The notes under the pieces are model-generated. The model had not been told where the DNA came from and searched no databases. It saw only the letters and a list, made by a program, of their open reading frames with translations. Positions 28,088 to 35,794 of a stretch of DNA of 64,000 nt are shown here, piece after piece. Made by a program: the position numbers and the translations under genes. Location: contig NZ_CP013200.1 of the NCBI RefSeq assembly GCF_001445575.1, positions 3,968,001-4,032,000 of the forward strand. Reading direction: 5' to 3'. Numbering within the stretch: position 1 is the first letter of the stretch; the number at the start of each line of letters is the position of its first letter. The DNA is from Arthrobacter alpinus. GTDB lineage: Bacteria > Actinomycetota > Actinomycetes > Actinomycetales > Micrococcaceae.

Positions 28088-28675
28088 CTAGCTCGCTCCT
28101 GAGCCCGAGGCAGCGGGAACCAAAATCCAGAGCGCTTCCACCGGAAGGGGCGTGCGGTTTTCCCAGCTGTGCGGTTCACGGCCTGGGAAGGAGAGCGTAT
28201 CCCCGGCCTGGAGATCGTAGGATTCTTGGGTCATGATGAGCGTCAGTTCACCACTGATAATGTGCAGCACATCAACGTCGCAGTCCACTGCGTACAGCTC
28301 AGATTCTCCGCGTCCGTAGGGCTCAATGGTGGCCCCAAGCACTTGCAGTCGCCGTTCCGAGCGTGAGGTCAAGAGGCGCTCCACGATCCCTTCTCCACCT
28401 AGTGAGATCCGCGGACCTTCACCCTTGCGACTCAAATGTGTTTCGGGAACAGCAAACAAATCACCAATGGAAATGGAGAGCACCTGACACATCGTGACCA
28501 GCGAGGCCACGCTGGGCGAGGTGAGGTCGCGTTCAACCCGGCTCAGAAAGCCCTTCGTCAATCCGGTGGCCTCAGCTACCTGCTCAATGGTGAGCCGCTG
28601 ATCCTGGCGTGCAGCACGGATGCGCGAACCAATGGCAACCGGCCCGGAACTAGGTTCTAGGGCTAAAGCTTTCAC
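28088..28675 (-). CDS. XRE-cupin transcriptional regulator
   Basis: 195 aa, GTG 28675 with TGAGGAG upstream. N-terminal lambda-repressor-type helix-turn-helix (about 15-72: RLTIEQVAEATGLTKGFLSR) and a C-terminal cupin (about 115-190: LQAGDTLSFPGREPHSW). Regulators of this build control small-molecule uptake and catabolism, often of amines or amino acids. Divergent from the SSS symporter, whose promoter region holds inverted repeats, so symporter control is the simplest reading. It could also act on the ureohydrolase operon (speculative). Confidence 0.9.
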   Translation of the reverse strand: MKALALEPSSGPVAIGSRIRAARQDQRLTIEQVAEATGLTKGFLSRVERDLTSPSVASLVTMCQVLSISIGDLFAVPETHLSRKGEGPRISLGGEGIVERLLTSRSERRLQVLGATIEPYGRGESELYAVDCDVDVLHIISGELTLIMTQESYDLQAGDTLSFPGREPHSWENRTPLPVEALWILVPAASGSGAS

Positions 28676-28713
28676 GACGGCTCCTCAAGGCTGTCCGGAA
28701 TTTCATGCGTACA

Positions 28714-28773
28714 TTGACTGTAATCGCAATCACAGTTTAGCCTAATAGACAACAAACGTTGCCTAAAAGGCAA
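28714..28773 (+). promoter_or_regulatory. Symporter promoter with operator-like repeats
   Basis: TTGACT at 28714-28719 and TAGCCT at 28738-28743 (18-nt spacer) form a plausible promoter toward the symporter. The spacer holds an imperfect 20-bp palindrome that starts ACTGTAATCG and ends ACAGT. The perfect repeat TTGCC-TAAAA-GGCAA lies at 28759-28773. Likely sites for the adjacent XRE-cupin regulator (inference). Confidence 0.5.
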
Positions 28774-28841
28774 TTTTGCTCGCCGGGATTCTCATCCTCA
28801 CTTCTGGGCATCTCACATCACTTCGCTTATTGGAGCACCAC

Positions 28842-30365
28842 GTGGACTTAAATATTGCCATCGTCATCCTATATCTGGTGGCCATGCTTGCCTTTGGCTG
28901 GTGGGGGAAATCGCGGACGAAGAACAATAGCGATTACCTGGTCGCCGGACGTCGGTTGGGCCCCTTCCTCTACACCGGGACCATGGCCGCCGTAGTCCTC
29001 GGTGGCGCCTCCACCGTGGGTGGCGTAGGGCTCGGTTACAAGTTCGGCATCTCCGGCATGTGGCTGGTGGTGGCGATCGGCGTCGGCGTGCTGCTGTTGA
29101 GCCTGCTCTTCGCCCCGACCCTGCAGAAGCTAAAGATTTACACGGTCTCCCAGATGCTGAGCCTGCGTTATGGCCAGGAAACCACCAAGATGTCCGGCAT
29201 CGTCATGCTGGCCTACACGATCATGATTTCGGCAACCTCCACCGGCGCTTACGCCACCATTTTCATGGTGCTGTTCAATCTGGACCGTTGGCTGGCCATC
29301 GCCATTGGCGGCGTCATTGTGCTGATTTATTCCACCATTGGCGGCATGTGGTCCATCACGCTCGCCGATCAGGTGCAGTTCGTCATCAAGACCGTGGGCA
29401 TCTTCTTCCTGATGTTGCCCTTCACCTGGAACGCTGCCGGTGGGCTGTCCGGCATCAAGGAGCGCGTTGACGCCAGCTTCTTCTCGTGGGATGGCATCGG
29501 CGTCCAGACCATCATCACGTACTTTGTGGTCTACACCCTGGGTCTGCTGATCGGTCAGGACATCTGGCAGCGTGTCTTCACCGCCCGGGATCCGCAAGTT
29601 GCTCGTTGGGGCGGCGCCACGGCCGGCATCTACTGCATCCTCTACGGCGTCGCCGGCGCCATGATCGGCATGGCCGCCTTCGTGGCACTGCCCAACATCG
29701 ACGTCGCAAATCTAGGCAAGGACGCTGTCTACGCCGAAGTCGCCACGTACCTGCTGCCCATCGGCATTGGCGGCATCGTGATGGCCGCCGCTGTGGCCGC
29801 CATGATGTCCACTGCTTCCGGGGCTCTGATTGCAGCCGCGACCGTGGCACGCAAGGACGTTGTCCCCTTCGTCGCCAGCTGGTTCGGCAAGACCATCGAC
29901 GCCTCCGACACCTCCAACCCCGAGCATGACGTCCGTGCCAACCGTTGGTACGTGCTGATCCTGGGAGTGCTGGTCATCGTGATCTCCATCGTGGTCAGCG
30001 ATGTCGTGTTTGCCCTGACCATCGCCTACGACATTCTGGTGGGCGGGCTGCTTGTCGCCATCATTGGCGGCCTCATCTGGAAGCGCGGCACGGGCCTCGG
30101 AGCCGCCTGGTCCATGGCCGTGGGTTGCGCTCTGACCTTGATCATGCTGGTTCTCTACGCCACGGCCATCATCCCCAGCGCGGACGGCATCTACGCCAAC
30201 GAACCGATCTACTTCGGCCTCGGCGCATCGCTGATCGTCTACATTGTGGTCTCCTTGCTGACCCCGGCCACCCCGGCACATATCCGCAAGGCGTGGGACG
30301 ATCGCCTCGCCGCAGCCGCCACGGACACCAACCCGGATAACGAGAACGCCACCTTGGTGAAGTAA
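28842..30365 (+). CDS. Sodium:solute symporter (SSS family)
   Basis: 507 aa from GTG 28842 (GGAG 6 nt upstream); the frame opens at 28776, but that stretch lies right behind the operator. About 13 membrane helices in the LeuT-like SSS fold; the hallmark GGRRLGPF-like segment is present as DYLVAGRRLGPFLYTGTMAA. The Gly-rich GGASTVGGVGLGYKFGISG follows, and FTARDPQVARWGG lies mid-protein. Imports an organic solute with sodium. Divergently paired with an XRE-cupin regulator. Substrate unknown; a guanidino or amino compound would suit the nearby ureohydrolase operon. Confidence 0.88.
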   Translation: MDLNIAIVILYLVAMLAFGWWGKSRTKNNSDYLVAGRRLGPFLYTGTMAAVVLGGASTVGGVGLGYKFGISGMWLVVAIGVGVLLLSLLFAPTLQKLKIYTVSQMLSLRYGQETTKMSGIVMLAYTIMISATSTGAYATIFMVLFNLDRWLAIAIGGVIVLIYSTIGGMWSITLADQVQFVIKTVGIFFLMLPFTWNAAGGLSGIKERVDASFFSWDGIGVQTIITYFVVYTLGLLIGQDIWQRVFTARDPQVARWGGATAGIYCILYGVAGAMIGMAAFVALPNIDVANLGKDAVYAEVATYLLPIGIGGIVMAAAVAAMMSTASGALIAAATVARKDVVPFVASWFGKTIDASDTSNPEHDVRANRWYVLILGVLVIVISIVVSDVVFALTIAYDILVGGLLVAIIGGLIWKRGTGLGAAWSMAVGCALTLIMLVLYATAIIPSADGIYANEPIYFGLGASLIVYIVVSLLTPATPAHIRKAWDDRLAAAATDTNPDNENATLVK

Positions 30366-30390
30366 CACTTTTCCCAAGCACGACGGCGCT

Positions 30391-30606
30391 GGGCCCACGC
30401 CCGCGAGGGGCTCCAGCCGAAGGATGAGGCTGGGCCCGGGTGGTGGGCCCACGCCCGCGAGGGGCTCCAGCCGAAGGATGAGGTTGGGGCCGGGTGGTGG
30501 GCCCACGCCCGCGAGGGGCTCCAGCCGAAGGATGAGGTTGGGGCCGGGTGGTGGGCCCACGCCCGCGAGGGGCTCCAGCCGAAGGATGAGGTTGGGGAGC
30601 GGGCGG
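30391..30606. repeat. Tandem repeat, 4 x 54 bp
   Basis: Units begin with GGGCCCACGCCCGCGAGGGG at 30391, 30445, 30499 and 30553 and are almost identical. The array starts about 25 bp after the symporter stop and ends next to a hairpin. It resembles the 55-bp array at 24515 in the TGGGCCCACGC start and the following CGAGGG and GAGG blocks. Both strands stay open through it only because of periodicity. Confidence 0.9.
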
Positions 30607-30637
30607 GGAGGTGACGTAATTTATTACGTCACCTCCC
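30606..30637. terminator. 32-bp palindrome/hairpin after the symporter array
   Basis: Perfect palindrome: arms GGGAGGTGACGTAAT (30606-30620) and its complement (30623-30637) around TT; pairing can extend outward with one bulge. It may terminate symporter transcription in either direction. From 30638 to about 30657 nothing else is recognised. Confidence 0.55.
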
Positions 30638-30657
30638 GCCGTCGGCCCTCAAAGCAG

Positions 30658-30795
30658 TAGTCTGGGGGACAGCTTCAAGAGATGCGGTGCCAAGCTCCGA
30701 CTGGCCGCACACCAACCCCATGCTTCACGGGTGGTTCGGATGAGGAAGCGGCCGGCGGAAACCTTCGCAGGCAAGAGCAAGCAAAGGCCACTGCC
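30658..30795 (+). other. Possible structured 5' leader of a small gene
   Basis: A TAGTCT -10-like box near 30658 precedes about 125 nt of G/C-rich leader that can fold: ACCAACCC pairs with GGGTGGT across a loop, and GGCCGC pairs with GCGGCC around it. No known riboswitch class was recognised. An ATG at 30682 would turn much of this leader into coding sequence. Confidence 0.25.
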
Positions 30796-31116
30796 ATGTC
30801 TCCACGCACCTCTGTCACATCCCGTCCGCGCCAAGCAGGCCAGATCGGTTCGCGCCCGAACCAGCCAGGCAAGAGTCAATCAACGGGGATTCCGGTGCTG
30901 CCCGCCGTGGACTTCCACCGCAGCGCCGTCACGTTTCAGACGCCCACCGGGCACCACACCTATGGGACCAAGGAGCCGGAACAACTCGCCACGGCGCTGA
31001 CCCAGGCGGTACGACCGGCCCGATGGATTCCCGAGCTGGGAACCTTGGTGGTCACGGTGGCACAGACCGGCGTGCGCGCTGGCCGCAATGTTGGATTCCG
31101 CCTCTTCGCTTACTGA
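30796..31116 (+). CDS. Small hypothetical protein
   Basis: 106 aa from ATG 30796 (AAAGG about 8 nt upstream); an in-frame ATG at 30682 would give 144 aa. The first 35 residues are Ser/Arg/Gln/Pro-rich and probably disordered; the rest (about 40-106) could form a small alpha/beta domain, ending in GRNVGFRLFAY. No signal peptide or membrane helix, and no family recognised. Convergent with the lipoyl-domain gene. Confidence 0.5.
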   Translation: MSPRTSVTSRPRQAGQIGSRPNQPGKSQSTGIPVLPAVDFHRSAVTFQTPTGHHTYGTKEPEQLATALTQAVRPARWIPELGTLVVTVAQTGVRAGRNVGFRLFAY

Positions 31117-31155
31117 GTATCAGGGTTCGATCTGCGTGGGTTTAGCTTTCCAGAC

Positions 31156-31190
31156 GTGTGCGTTGCGCGTCTAACGCAACGTCTTCACAC
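31156..31190. terminator. Hairpin between convergent genes
   Basis: CGTTGCG (31161-31167) pairs with CGCAACG (31175-31181) around a 7-nt loop, and GTGTG pairs with CACAC outside it across a 4-nt bulge. It lies between the small hypothetical gene and the lipoyl gene, so it may be a two-way terminator. Confidence 0.4.
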
Positions 31191-31199
31191 ACTCCGCGG

Positions 31200-31427
31200 C
31201 TAACGCACCACGGCGATTGGCGCGCCCTGCGCCACCTCGTCCCCCTCCTCGACCAGCCACTCCAAGGTGCCGTCGACTGGGGAGTTAATCTCGGCGTCGA
31301 ACTTGTCAACGGTGACCTCAGCGATGATTTGATAGGCGATGACGGCACTGCCGTTGGGGGCCCGCCATTCGAGCAGGACGCCGGGCTCGGTGGGGTCTCC
31401 GGACATCTGAGGGAAGAGGATTTCCAT
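31200..31427 (-). CDS. Stand-alone lipoyl/biotinyl-domain protein
   Basis: 75 aa from ATG 31427 (AAAGGTGG about 9 nt upstream); the open frame runs back to 31520, but that part has poor start context. It is a single lipoyl domain: MEILFPQMSG at the start, then the attachment hairpin IAEVTVDKFDAEINSPVDG with the modifiable lysine in VDKFDAE, and the closing WLVEEGDEVAQGAPIAVV. Normally this domain begins an E2 acyltransferase or a biotin carrier; here no catalytic domain follows and no 2-oxoacid dehydrogenase genes adjoin. A degenerate remnant or a free lipoyl carrier. Confidence 0.8.
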   Translation of the reverse strand: MEILFPQMSGDPTEPGVLLEWRAPNGSAVIAYQIIAEVTVDKFDAEINSPVDGTLEWLVEEGDEVAQGAPIAVVR

Positions 31428-31561
31428 GCCGCGGTGCCACCTTTCAAAGCCGGACCACTCGCGCGGCCGTTGGAGTTTCAGCATAGGCGAGAACTGAGTT
31501 GCGGGAGAAGACACTCCCAAATTGCGACTGCCGCATGTGGCACTTGCCCTAGGCTCGGCGA

Positions 31562-31816
31562 CTAGGCGTTGGTTGCGCTAGCGGACTTCTTAGCTGCGCT
31601 CTTCGCCGCGACCGTGGTGGAGGCGAAGATGGCAACGAGGATACCTGCCGTGCTGGCGGCCATGACTGTCATGCCGGCGCTACGAGTGATCAAGCCTGCG
31701 ATGAAGAGTGCGGCCATGCAGGCCAAGCCCATGGCGAAGCCGATCCACATGTAGCGGGTTCCGTCGTTCTTGGCCTTGGTGCCGTGGTTGATCTTGGTGT
31801 TTTTCATGGCATTCAT
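31562..31816 (-). CDS. Small membrane protein with basic tail
   Basis: 84 aa, ATG 31816 with AAGGAG upstream. A polar N-terminus rich in Lys/Asn/Thr, two hydrophobic helices (about 23-44 and 48-68), and an Ala/Lys/Ser tail (AAKSAAKKSASATNA). No family recognised. Its promoter region carries a pair of AAGTACTT palindromes. Function unknown. Confidence 0.7.
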   Translation of the reverse strand: MNAMKNTKINHGTKAKNDGTRYMWIGFAMGLACMAALFIAGLITRSAGMTVMAASTAGILVAIFASTTVAAKSAAKKSASATNA

Positions 31817-31873
31817 GATGCGCTCCTTGACCTAGTTGGTGTCCCTTGTTGGAAGTTGTGAGTTAACTGTAAG

Positions 31874-31903
31874 CAAGTACTTTCCATTGCGTCAAGTACT
31901 TTC
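31874..31903. promoter_or_regulatory. Paired CAAGTACTTTC direct repeats
   Basis: CAAGTACTTTC occurs at 31874-31884 and 31893-31903, 19 bp apart; each contains the palindrome AAGTACTT. It lies between the divergent small-membrane-protein and VIT1 genes. It resembles a regulator binding pair, regulator unknown. No clear DtxR/IdeR iron box was seen. Confidence 0.45.
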
Positions 31904-32018
31904 ATATTGTTACTTCGGGGCAATTTTCCGGCATGCCTAAACTTATTTACGAGGACAACCGGCCGAAAATCCTTGTAAATCCGGGCTACAGTGGTGGCTG
32001 ACTTAGAGGAGCAGCCCC

Positions 32019-33110
32019 ATGCCCGAACGCATACCCACACCCGCTGAAATCAAGCGGTGGCGCCAATATTTGGCCGATGAACGAGCCGAAGCATCCGTGT
32101 ACCGGGACTTGGCCAAACGCCGTGACGGTGAAGAGAAAGCCATCTTGTTAGCCCTGGCCGCAGCCGAAGGTCGCCATGAACGGCACTGGCTGGACCTCTT
32201 GGGCGAGCATGCGGGTACTCCCGTCCGGGCGTCATTCCGCAACCAAATGCTGGGCTTGCTGGCCCGGCGCTTTGGCTCCGTTTTTGTCTTGGCGCTGGCG
32301 CAACGCTCCGAGTCCCGTTCGCCGTACGCCACCGATGTTGATGCCACCGACGCCATGGCCGCCGATGAGTCCATCCATGAGGAAGTGGTCCGCGGCTTGG
32401 CCACGCGTGGGCGCATCCGCTTGTCCGGCTCCTTCAGGGCAGCCGTCTTTGGTGCCAACGATGGCTTGGTCAGCAACCTCTCGCTGGTAGTCGGCATGGC
32501 CGCCACGGGCGTTTCCAGCCAAGTGGTGTTGTTCAGCGGTATCGCAGGACTGCTGGCCGGAGCACTGTCCATGGGTGCCGGAGAATTTGTCTCGGTCCGT
32601 TCCCAGCGTGAACTCCTCGACGCCTCGCAGCCCACCCAGGTCACCCTGACGGCCGCTCAGTCGTTGGATCTGGAAAACAACGAACTCGTCTTGGTGTACC
32701 TGGCCCGCGGCATGTCACGCGACGCCGCCGAGCATCGTGCAGCCGAACGCATGGGAGCATTCACCTGCGATTGTGATCCCAGCTTGTCGTTGCGGCCGGA
32801 GAACTTTGAATCCCCTGACGAACACGAAACACTGGGCACAGCCTGGGGCGCGGCCGGATCCAGCTTCTGCTTCTTCGCCTCTGGCGCCATCATTCCGATC
32901 CTGCCGTTCCTGTTTGGCATGACGGGAATCGGCTCGCTGCTGCTCTCCTGCGTCTTGGTGGGCATTGCACTCATGGGCACCGGCGCCGTGGTGGGCCTGC
33001 TCTCCGGAGCGTCTCCGCTATGGCGTGGACTGCGCCAGCTGGCTATCGGTATGGGTGCCGCCGCGGCAACCTACCTGCTGGGCTTGGCGTTCGGCGGCGT
33101 GATCGCTTAA
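32019..33110 (+). CDS. VIT1/CCC1 iron/manganese transporter with ferritin-like domain
   Basis: 363 aa, ATG 32019 with GAGGAG upstream. Residues about 1-140 form a ferritin-like four-helix bundle with metal-ligand glutamates and histidines (DERAEASVYRDLAKR, EGRHERHW, ADESIHEEVV). Residues about 140-363 are the VIT1/CCC1 membrane domain with five helices, starting at FGANDGLVSNLSLVVGMA and GALSMGAGEFVSVRSQ. The combination is that of MbfA-type exporters, which remove Fe(II)/Mn(II) from the cytosol. Single-gene unit. Confidence 0.92.
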   Translation: MPERIPTPAEIKRWRQYLADERAEASVYRDLAKRRDGEEKAILLALAAAEGRHERHWLDLLGEHAGTPVRASFRNQMLGLLARRFGSVFVLALAQRSESRSPYATDVDATDAMAADESIHEEVVRGLATRGRIRLSGSFRAAVFGANDGLVSNLSLVVGMAATGVSSQVVLFSGIAGLLAGALSMGAGEFVSVRSQRELLDASQPTQVTLTAAQSLDLENNELVLVYLARGMSRDAAEHRAAERMGAFTCDCDPSLSLRPENFESPDEHETLGTAWGAAGSSFCFFASGAIIPILPFLFGMTGIGSLLLSCVLVGIALMGTGAVVGLLSGASPLWRGLRQLAIGMGAAAATYLLGLAFGGVIA

Positions 33111-33133
33111 CTCCGGCTCCTGACCCGGCGGTC

Positions 33134-33196
33134 AGTGTCCAGATAATGCCGTTATGAGGCCGAAAACCACCGGAAAGCGTACGTTAACTGGACACT
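33134..33196. repeat. Imperfect intergenic inverted repeat, shared with 46324
   Basis: AGTGTCCAG (33134-33142) pairs with CTGGACACT (33188-33196), with weaker inner pairing. The right arm read on the minus strand (AGTGTCCAGTTAACGTACGC) is almost the same as the left arm of the hairpin at 46324, so the two belong to one dispersed family. It lies between the convergent VIT1 and LOG-like genes. Confidence 0.6.
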
Positions 33197-33236
33197 CGAG
33201 CGCACGGGAGTGCTCATCACGGGCATCCTGACAGGA

Positions 33237-34349
33237 TTAGCCAGCCAAAACCTGACAGGCTTCCTCCACGGTATCCACCACGTGCACAAAGTCCGCCATG
33301 ATCCGGCCCGTGGCAAGCGTCGCCAGCAACGGCAGTACGGGGACTTCTACGTTCCAATAATGACGCCCCACCAACACCATCGGCGCTACGGCCCCTTCAG
33401 CGGCGTAATAGTTCTCGCAGGCGTCTTGGAAGACTTCTTGGACAGTCCCCGCGGCGCCGGGCAGGAACACGATCCCGCCACGTGAGCGGTCCAGCAAGAT
33501 AGCTTCGCGGAGCGCGTTCGTGAAGTATTTCGCGATGGCGCTGGCAAACACATTGGGCGGTTCATGCCCGTAAAACCAGGTCGGAATCCCCAGGGTCTGA
33601 GCCCCGTTCGGATACCGTTCCACCACCGACATCCCCGCCCGCGCCCAATTGGTGACCGAGGGATGGAAGCCGGGGACGGCAGACAAGGTGAGCAGCGCAC
33701 TTTCTAAGGTCCCGGCGTCGTACGTGGAGAGGTAGGCGCCCAGGTTTGCAGCCTCCATGGCACCGGGGCCACCGCCGGTCGCCACCAGAAATCCCGCATG
33801 GGTCAGGGCCCGCCCCAACTGGGTCGCCTGCGTGTACGCTCCCGTGCCGCGCTGCGCAGCATGCCCGCCCATAACCCCCACCATCGGCGCTGGATGACTC
33901 GCGAGAAAATCATCAAGGGCATCGGTGATGGCGTGATCGTGCATGGCGGTGGCGAGTGTGGCGTGCAGGGCGGGCCGGGGCTGCAGGCTCCACTGATAAA
34001 TGCGGGCGTCCGGCACATCCTGGTACTCAGCGGTAGCAATCCCTGCGAACAGTTCGGCACCCGTGTACAGGTGGCCACGGTAGGCATTGAAGGGCAGGTG
34101 CGGCAGCGCGGGGAAAATCAAGGCTCCGCGTCCACGCAGCAATTCCTCCACCCCGCGAGCAAAGCTGCACCCCATGAAAATAGCGCCCGAAGCATGCAGC
34201 GCCACGAGCGCGGCCGAGCTCTCGCGCAGATCGACCGATTGGAAATGCCAGCCACGCATAGACGTCGCGCCGCTGGCGATCAGCGCAGCAAAACGGTCCA
34301 AATCTTCAATCTCAACGGTGCGGGCCTGAGGCTCCAGGGGTGCATTCAC
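33237..34349 (-). CDS. LOG-like Rossmann nucleotide-binding protein
   Basis: 370 aa, about twice the usual LOG length, with an N-terminal extension of about 150 residues. The LOG/lysine-decarboxylase-like core is at about 155-350: GGGPGAMEA (192-200) and PGAAGTVQEVF (297-307), the latter deviating from the canonical PGGxGTxxE. LOG proteins are phosphoribohydrolases acting on nucleotide 5'-monophosphates; the substrate of this long form is unknown. GTG 34349 has TAAGCT 6 nt upstream, consistent with a leaderless transcript. Confidence 0.85.
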   Translation of the reverse strand: MNAPLEPQARTVEIEDLDRFAALIASGATSMRGWHFQSVDLRESSAALVALHASGAIFMGCSFARGVEELLRGRGALIFPALPHLPFNAYRGHLYTGAELFAGIATAEYQDVPDARIYQWSLQPRPALHATLATAMHDHAITDALDDFLASHPAPMVGVMGGHAAQRGTGAYTQATQLGRALTHAGFLVATGGGPGAMEAANLGAYLSTYDAGTLESALLTLSAVPGFHPSVTNWARAGMSVVERYPNGAQTLGIPTWFYGHEPPNVFASAIAKYFTNALREAILLDRSRGGIVFLPGAAGTVQEVFQDACENYYAAEGAVAPMVLVGRHYWNVEVPVLPLLATLATGRIMADFVHVVDTVEEACQVLAG

Positions 34350-34468
34350 GCCTTCAGCTTAGCCGCGAGTCAGGTGGCGGCGCGGCGTTCCGGCTACGGT
34401 GGGAGTATCACTTTAATGTTCGACGCCGGGGCCTTGCCTACGCGTCGACCTCACCTTTGGGAGCACTC

Positions 34469-34777
34469 ATGCAAGAAATCACCCCCGCCGACATCCTGGC
34501 AGCGGACCCCGACGTTCAGATCATTGACGTCCGAGAAACCCCCGAACTGGCCACAGGCATGATCGAGGACGCCGTCCACATGCCTGCCGGCTCAGTGGTT
34601 GAGCGTGCCGGGGAACTTGATAAGAACCGCCGCGTCATTGCCGTGTGCCACGGTGGCGGTCGCAGCGGACGCGTTGCCGCAGCCCTGACCGAGCTCGGTT
34701 TCAATGCCGACACCTTGGCTGGCGGCATGAGCGGCTGGGAAGCCGAAGGCCTGCCCATGGTTTCGCCGGACGCCTAA
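34469..34777 (+). CDS. Rhodanese-domain protein
   Basis: 102 aa single rhodanese domain from ATG 34469 (GGGAG 6 nt upstream). Motifs: IIDVRETPEL near 18-27, the active-site loop CHGGGRSGRVA with C60 as the sulfur-carrying cysteine, and the closing LAGGMSGW. Transfers sulfur as a persulfide, or senses it. The frame is open back to 34340, but that part overlaps the region ahead of the LOG-like gene. Followed by a 30-bp hairpin. Confidence 0.92.
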   Translation: MQEITPADILAADPDVQIIDVRETPELATGMIEDAVHMPAGSVVERAGELDKNRRVIAVCHGGGRSGRVAAALTELGFNADTLAGGMSGWEAEGLPMVSPDA

Positions 34778-34814
34778 ACGGCCCTTGGCGTGAACGTTTG
34801 CGCTGCCCCCAACG

Positions 34815-34884
34815 AAAAATGCTGCCGTTTGACGTTTTCGCTAGTGTTTGAACTCTAGCGAAAACGTCAAACGGCAGCATTTTT
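34815..34884. terminator. 30-bp perfect hairpin terminator, bidirectional
   Basis: Arms 34815-34844 and 34855-34884 are perfect complements (30 bp) with a 10-nt loop; the stem opens with AAAAATGCTGCCG and so ends in a T-run on both strands. It sits between the convergent rhodanese and aldo/keto-reductase genes. Strong rho-independent shape in both directions, but much longer than usual. Confidence 0.85.
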
Positions 34885-34923
34885 GCCACGGCCAGTTCAC
34901 CTCCGCCGTCGGAATAGTCCGTG

Positions 34924-35751
34924 TTAGCCGTTGAAGTCGGCCGGGTTCGGGCCAGTCCGGCCATCGCGCTCAAGGGCATCGATCGACGCGCGATCGGCAT
35001 CAGTAAGTTCGAAGTCCAAAATGTTCAGGTTCTCAACGATGCGAGCCGGGGTAACCGACTTCGGAATGATGACCCGCCCCTGTTCCACATGCCAACGCAG
35101 GACAACCTGAGCGGGTGTTTTTCCATGCGCCTCGGCAATGGCCAGCACGGCTGGATCGCTCAGCACAGCTCCTTGGGCCAGCGGGCTCCAGGCCTCGGTG
35201 GCAATGCCGTTCGCCGCATCAAAGTCGGTGATTGAACGCTGCTGCAATGCCGGGTGAATCTCCACCTGATTCACCGCCGGAACGGTTCCTCCGAGGGCAA
35301 TGACCTTTTCCAGGTGCTCGGGCAGGAAGTTGGAGACACCGATCGCCCGTACACGGCCAGCCGCCAGCAGTTCCTCCAGCGCCTTCCACGATTCCAGATA
35401 CGCATCCGTTGCCGGAGCCGGCCAGTGAATCAGGTACAGATCGAGGTATTCAAGGCCAAGTTTGGCCAGGCTCGCATCATAGGCGGCCAGTGTCGCTTCA
35501 TACCCGAGATCGGAAATCCACACCTTGGACGTAATGAACAATTCCGCCCGTGGCAGCTTTGCTGCGGCCAACGCGCGGCCCACACCCTCCTCATTTCCGT
35601 AGACGGCAGCCGTGTCAATGCTTCGGTAACCGGCATCCAGTGCGGCCGTCACAGCGTTCTGCGTCTCATCATTGGGGACTTGGAAGACGCCGAAACCGAT
35701 TTGCGGCATGGCCACGCCATTGTTCAGCGTGATGGTAGGAATGGAAGTCAT
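34924..35751 (-). CDS. Aldo/keto reductase (AKR5-like)
   Basis: 275 aa from ATG 35751 (GAAGAG 6-7 nt upstream); ATG 35769 would add six residues. TIM-barrel NADPH-dependent carbonyl reductase with the catalytic tetrad visible: D and Y in SIDTAAVYGNEEGVG, K in FITSKVW, H in YLIHWP. NADPH-binding PKSVTPARI is near the C-terminus. Likely 2,5-diketo-gluconate-reductase-like. It starts 43 nt after the MFS gene on the same strand and is plausibly co-regulated with it by the divergent MarR protein. Confidence 0.93.
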   Translation of the reverse strand: MTSIPTITLNNGVAMPQIGFGVFQVPNDETQNAVTAALDAGYRSIDTAAVYGNEEGVGRALAAAKLPRAELFITSKVWISDLGYEATLAAYDASLAKLGLEYLDLYLIHWPAPATDAYLESWKALEELLAAGRVRAIGVSNFLPEHLEKVIALGGTVPAVNQVEIHPALQQRSITDFDAANGIATEAWSPLAQGAVLSDPAVLAIAEAHGKTPAQVVLRWHVEQGRVIIPKSVTPARIVENLNILDFELTDADRASIDALERDGRTGPNPADFNG

Positions 35752-35794
35752 GATGTGCTCTTCTTTCATTGATGGTGCGGAAAATTAGTGGGAA

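Noticed and set aside
29712..30560. Minus-strand 282-codon frame encoding repeated GPPPGPNLILRLEPLAGV-type peptide
   Set aside because: It is the translation of the non-coding 54-bp array continued antisense into the symporter gene; no start context or homologous protein is known to me.
24515..30606. Repeat arrays that might be CRISPR
   Set aside because: Units are contiguous 54/55-bp copies without unique spacers and no cas genes are present.
31904..32018. DtxR/IdeR iron box before the VIT1 gene
   Set aside because: Sequences such as TGCCTAAACTTATTTAC were inspected but lack the required symmetry.
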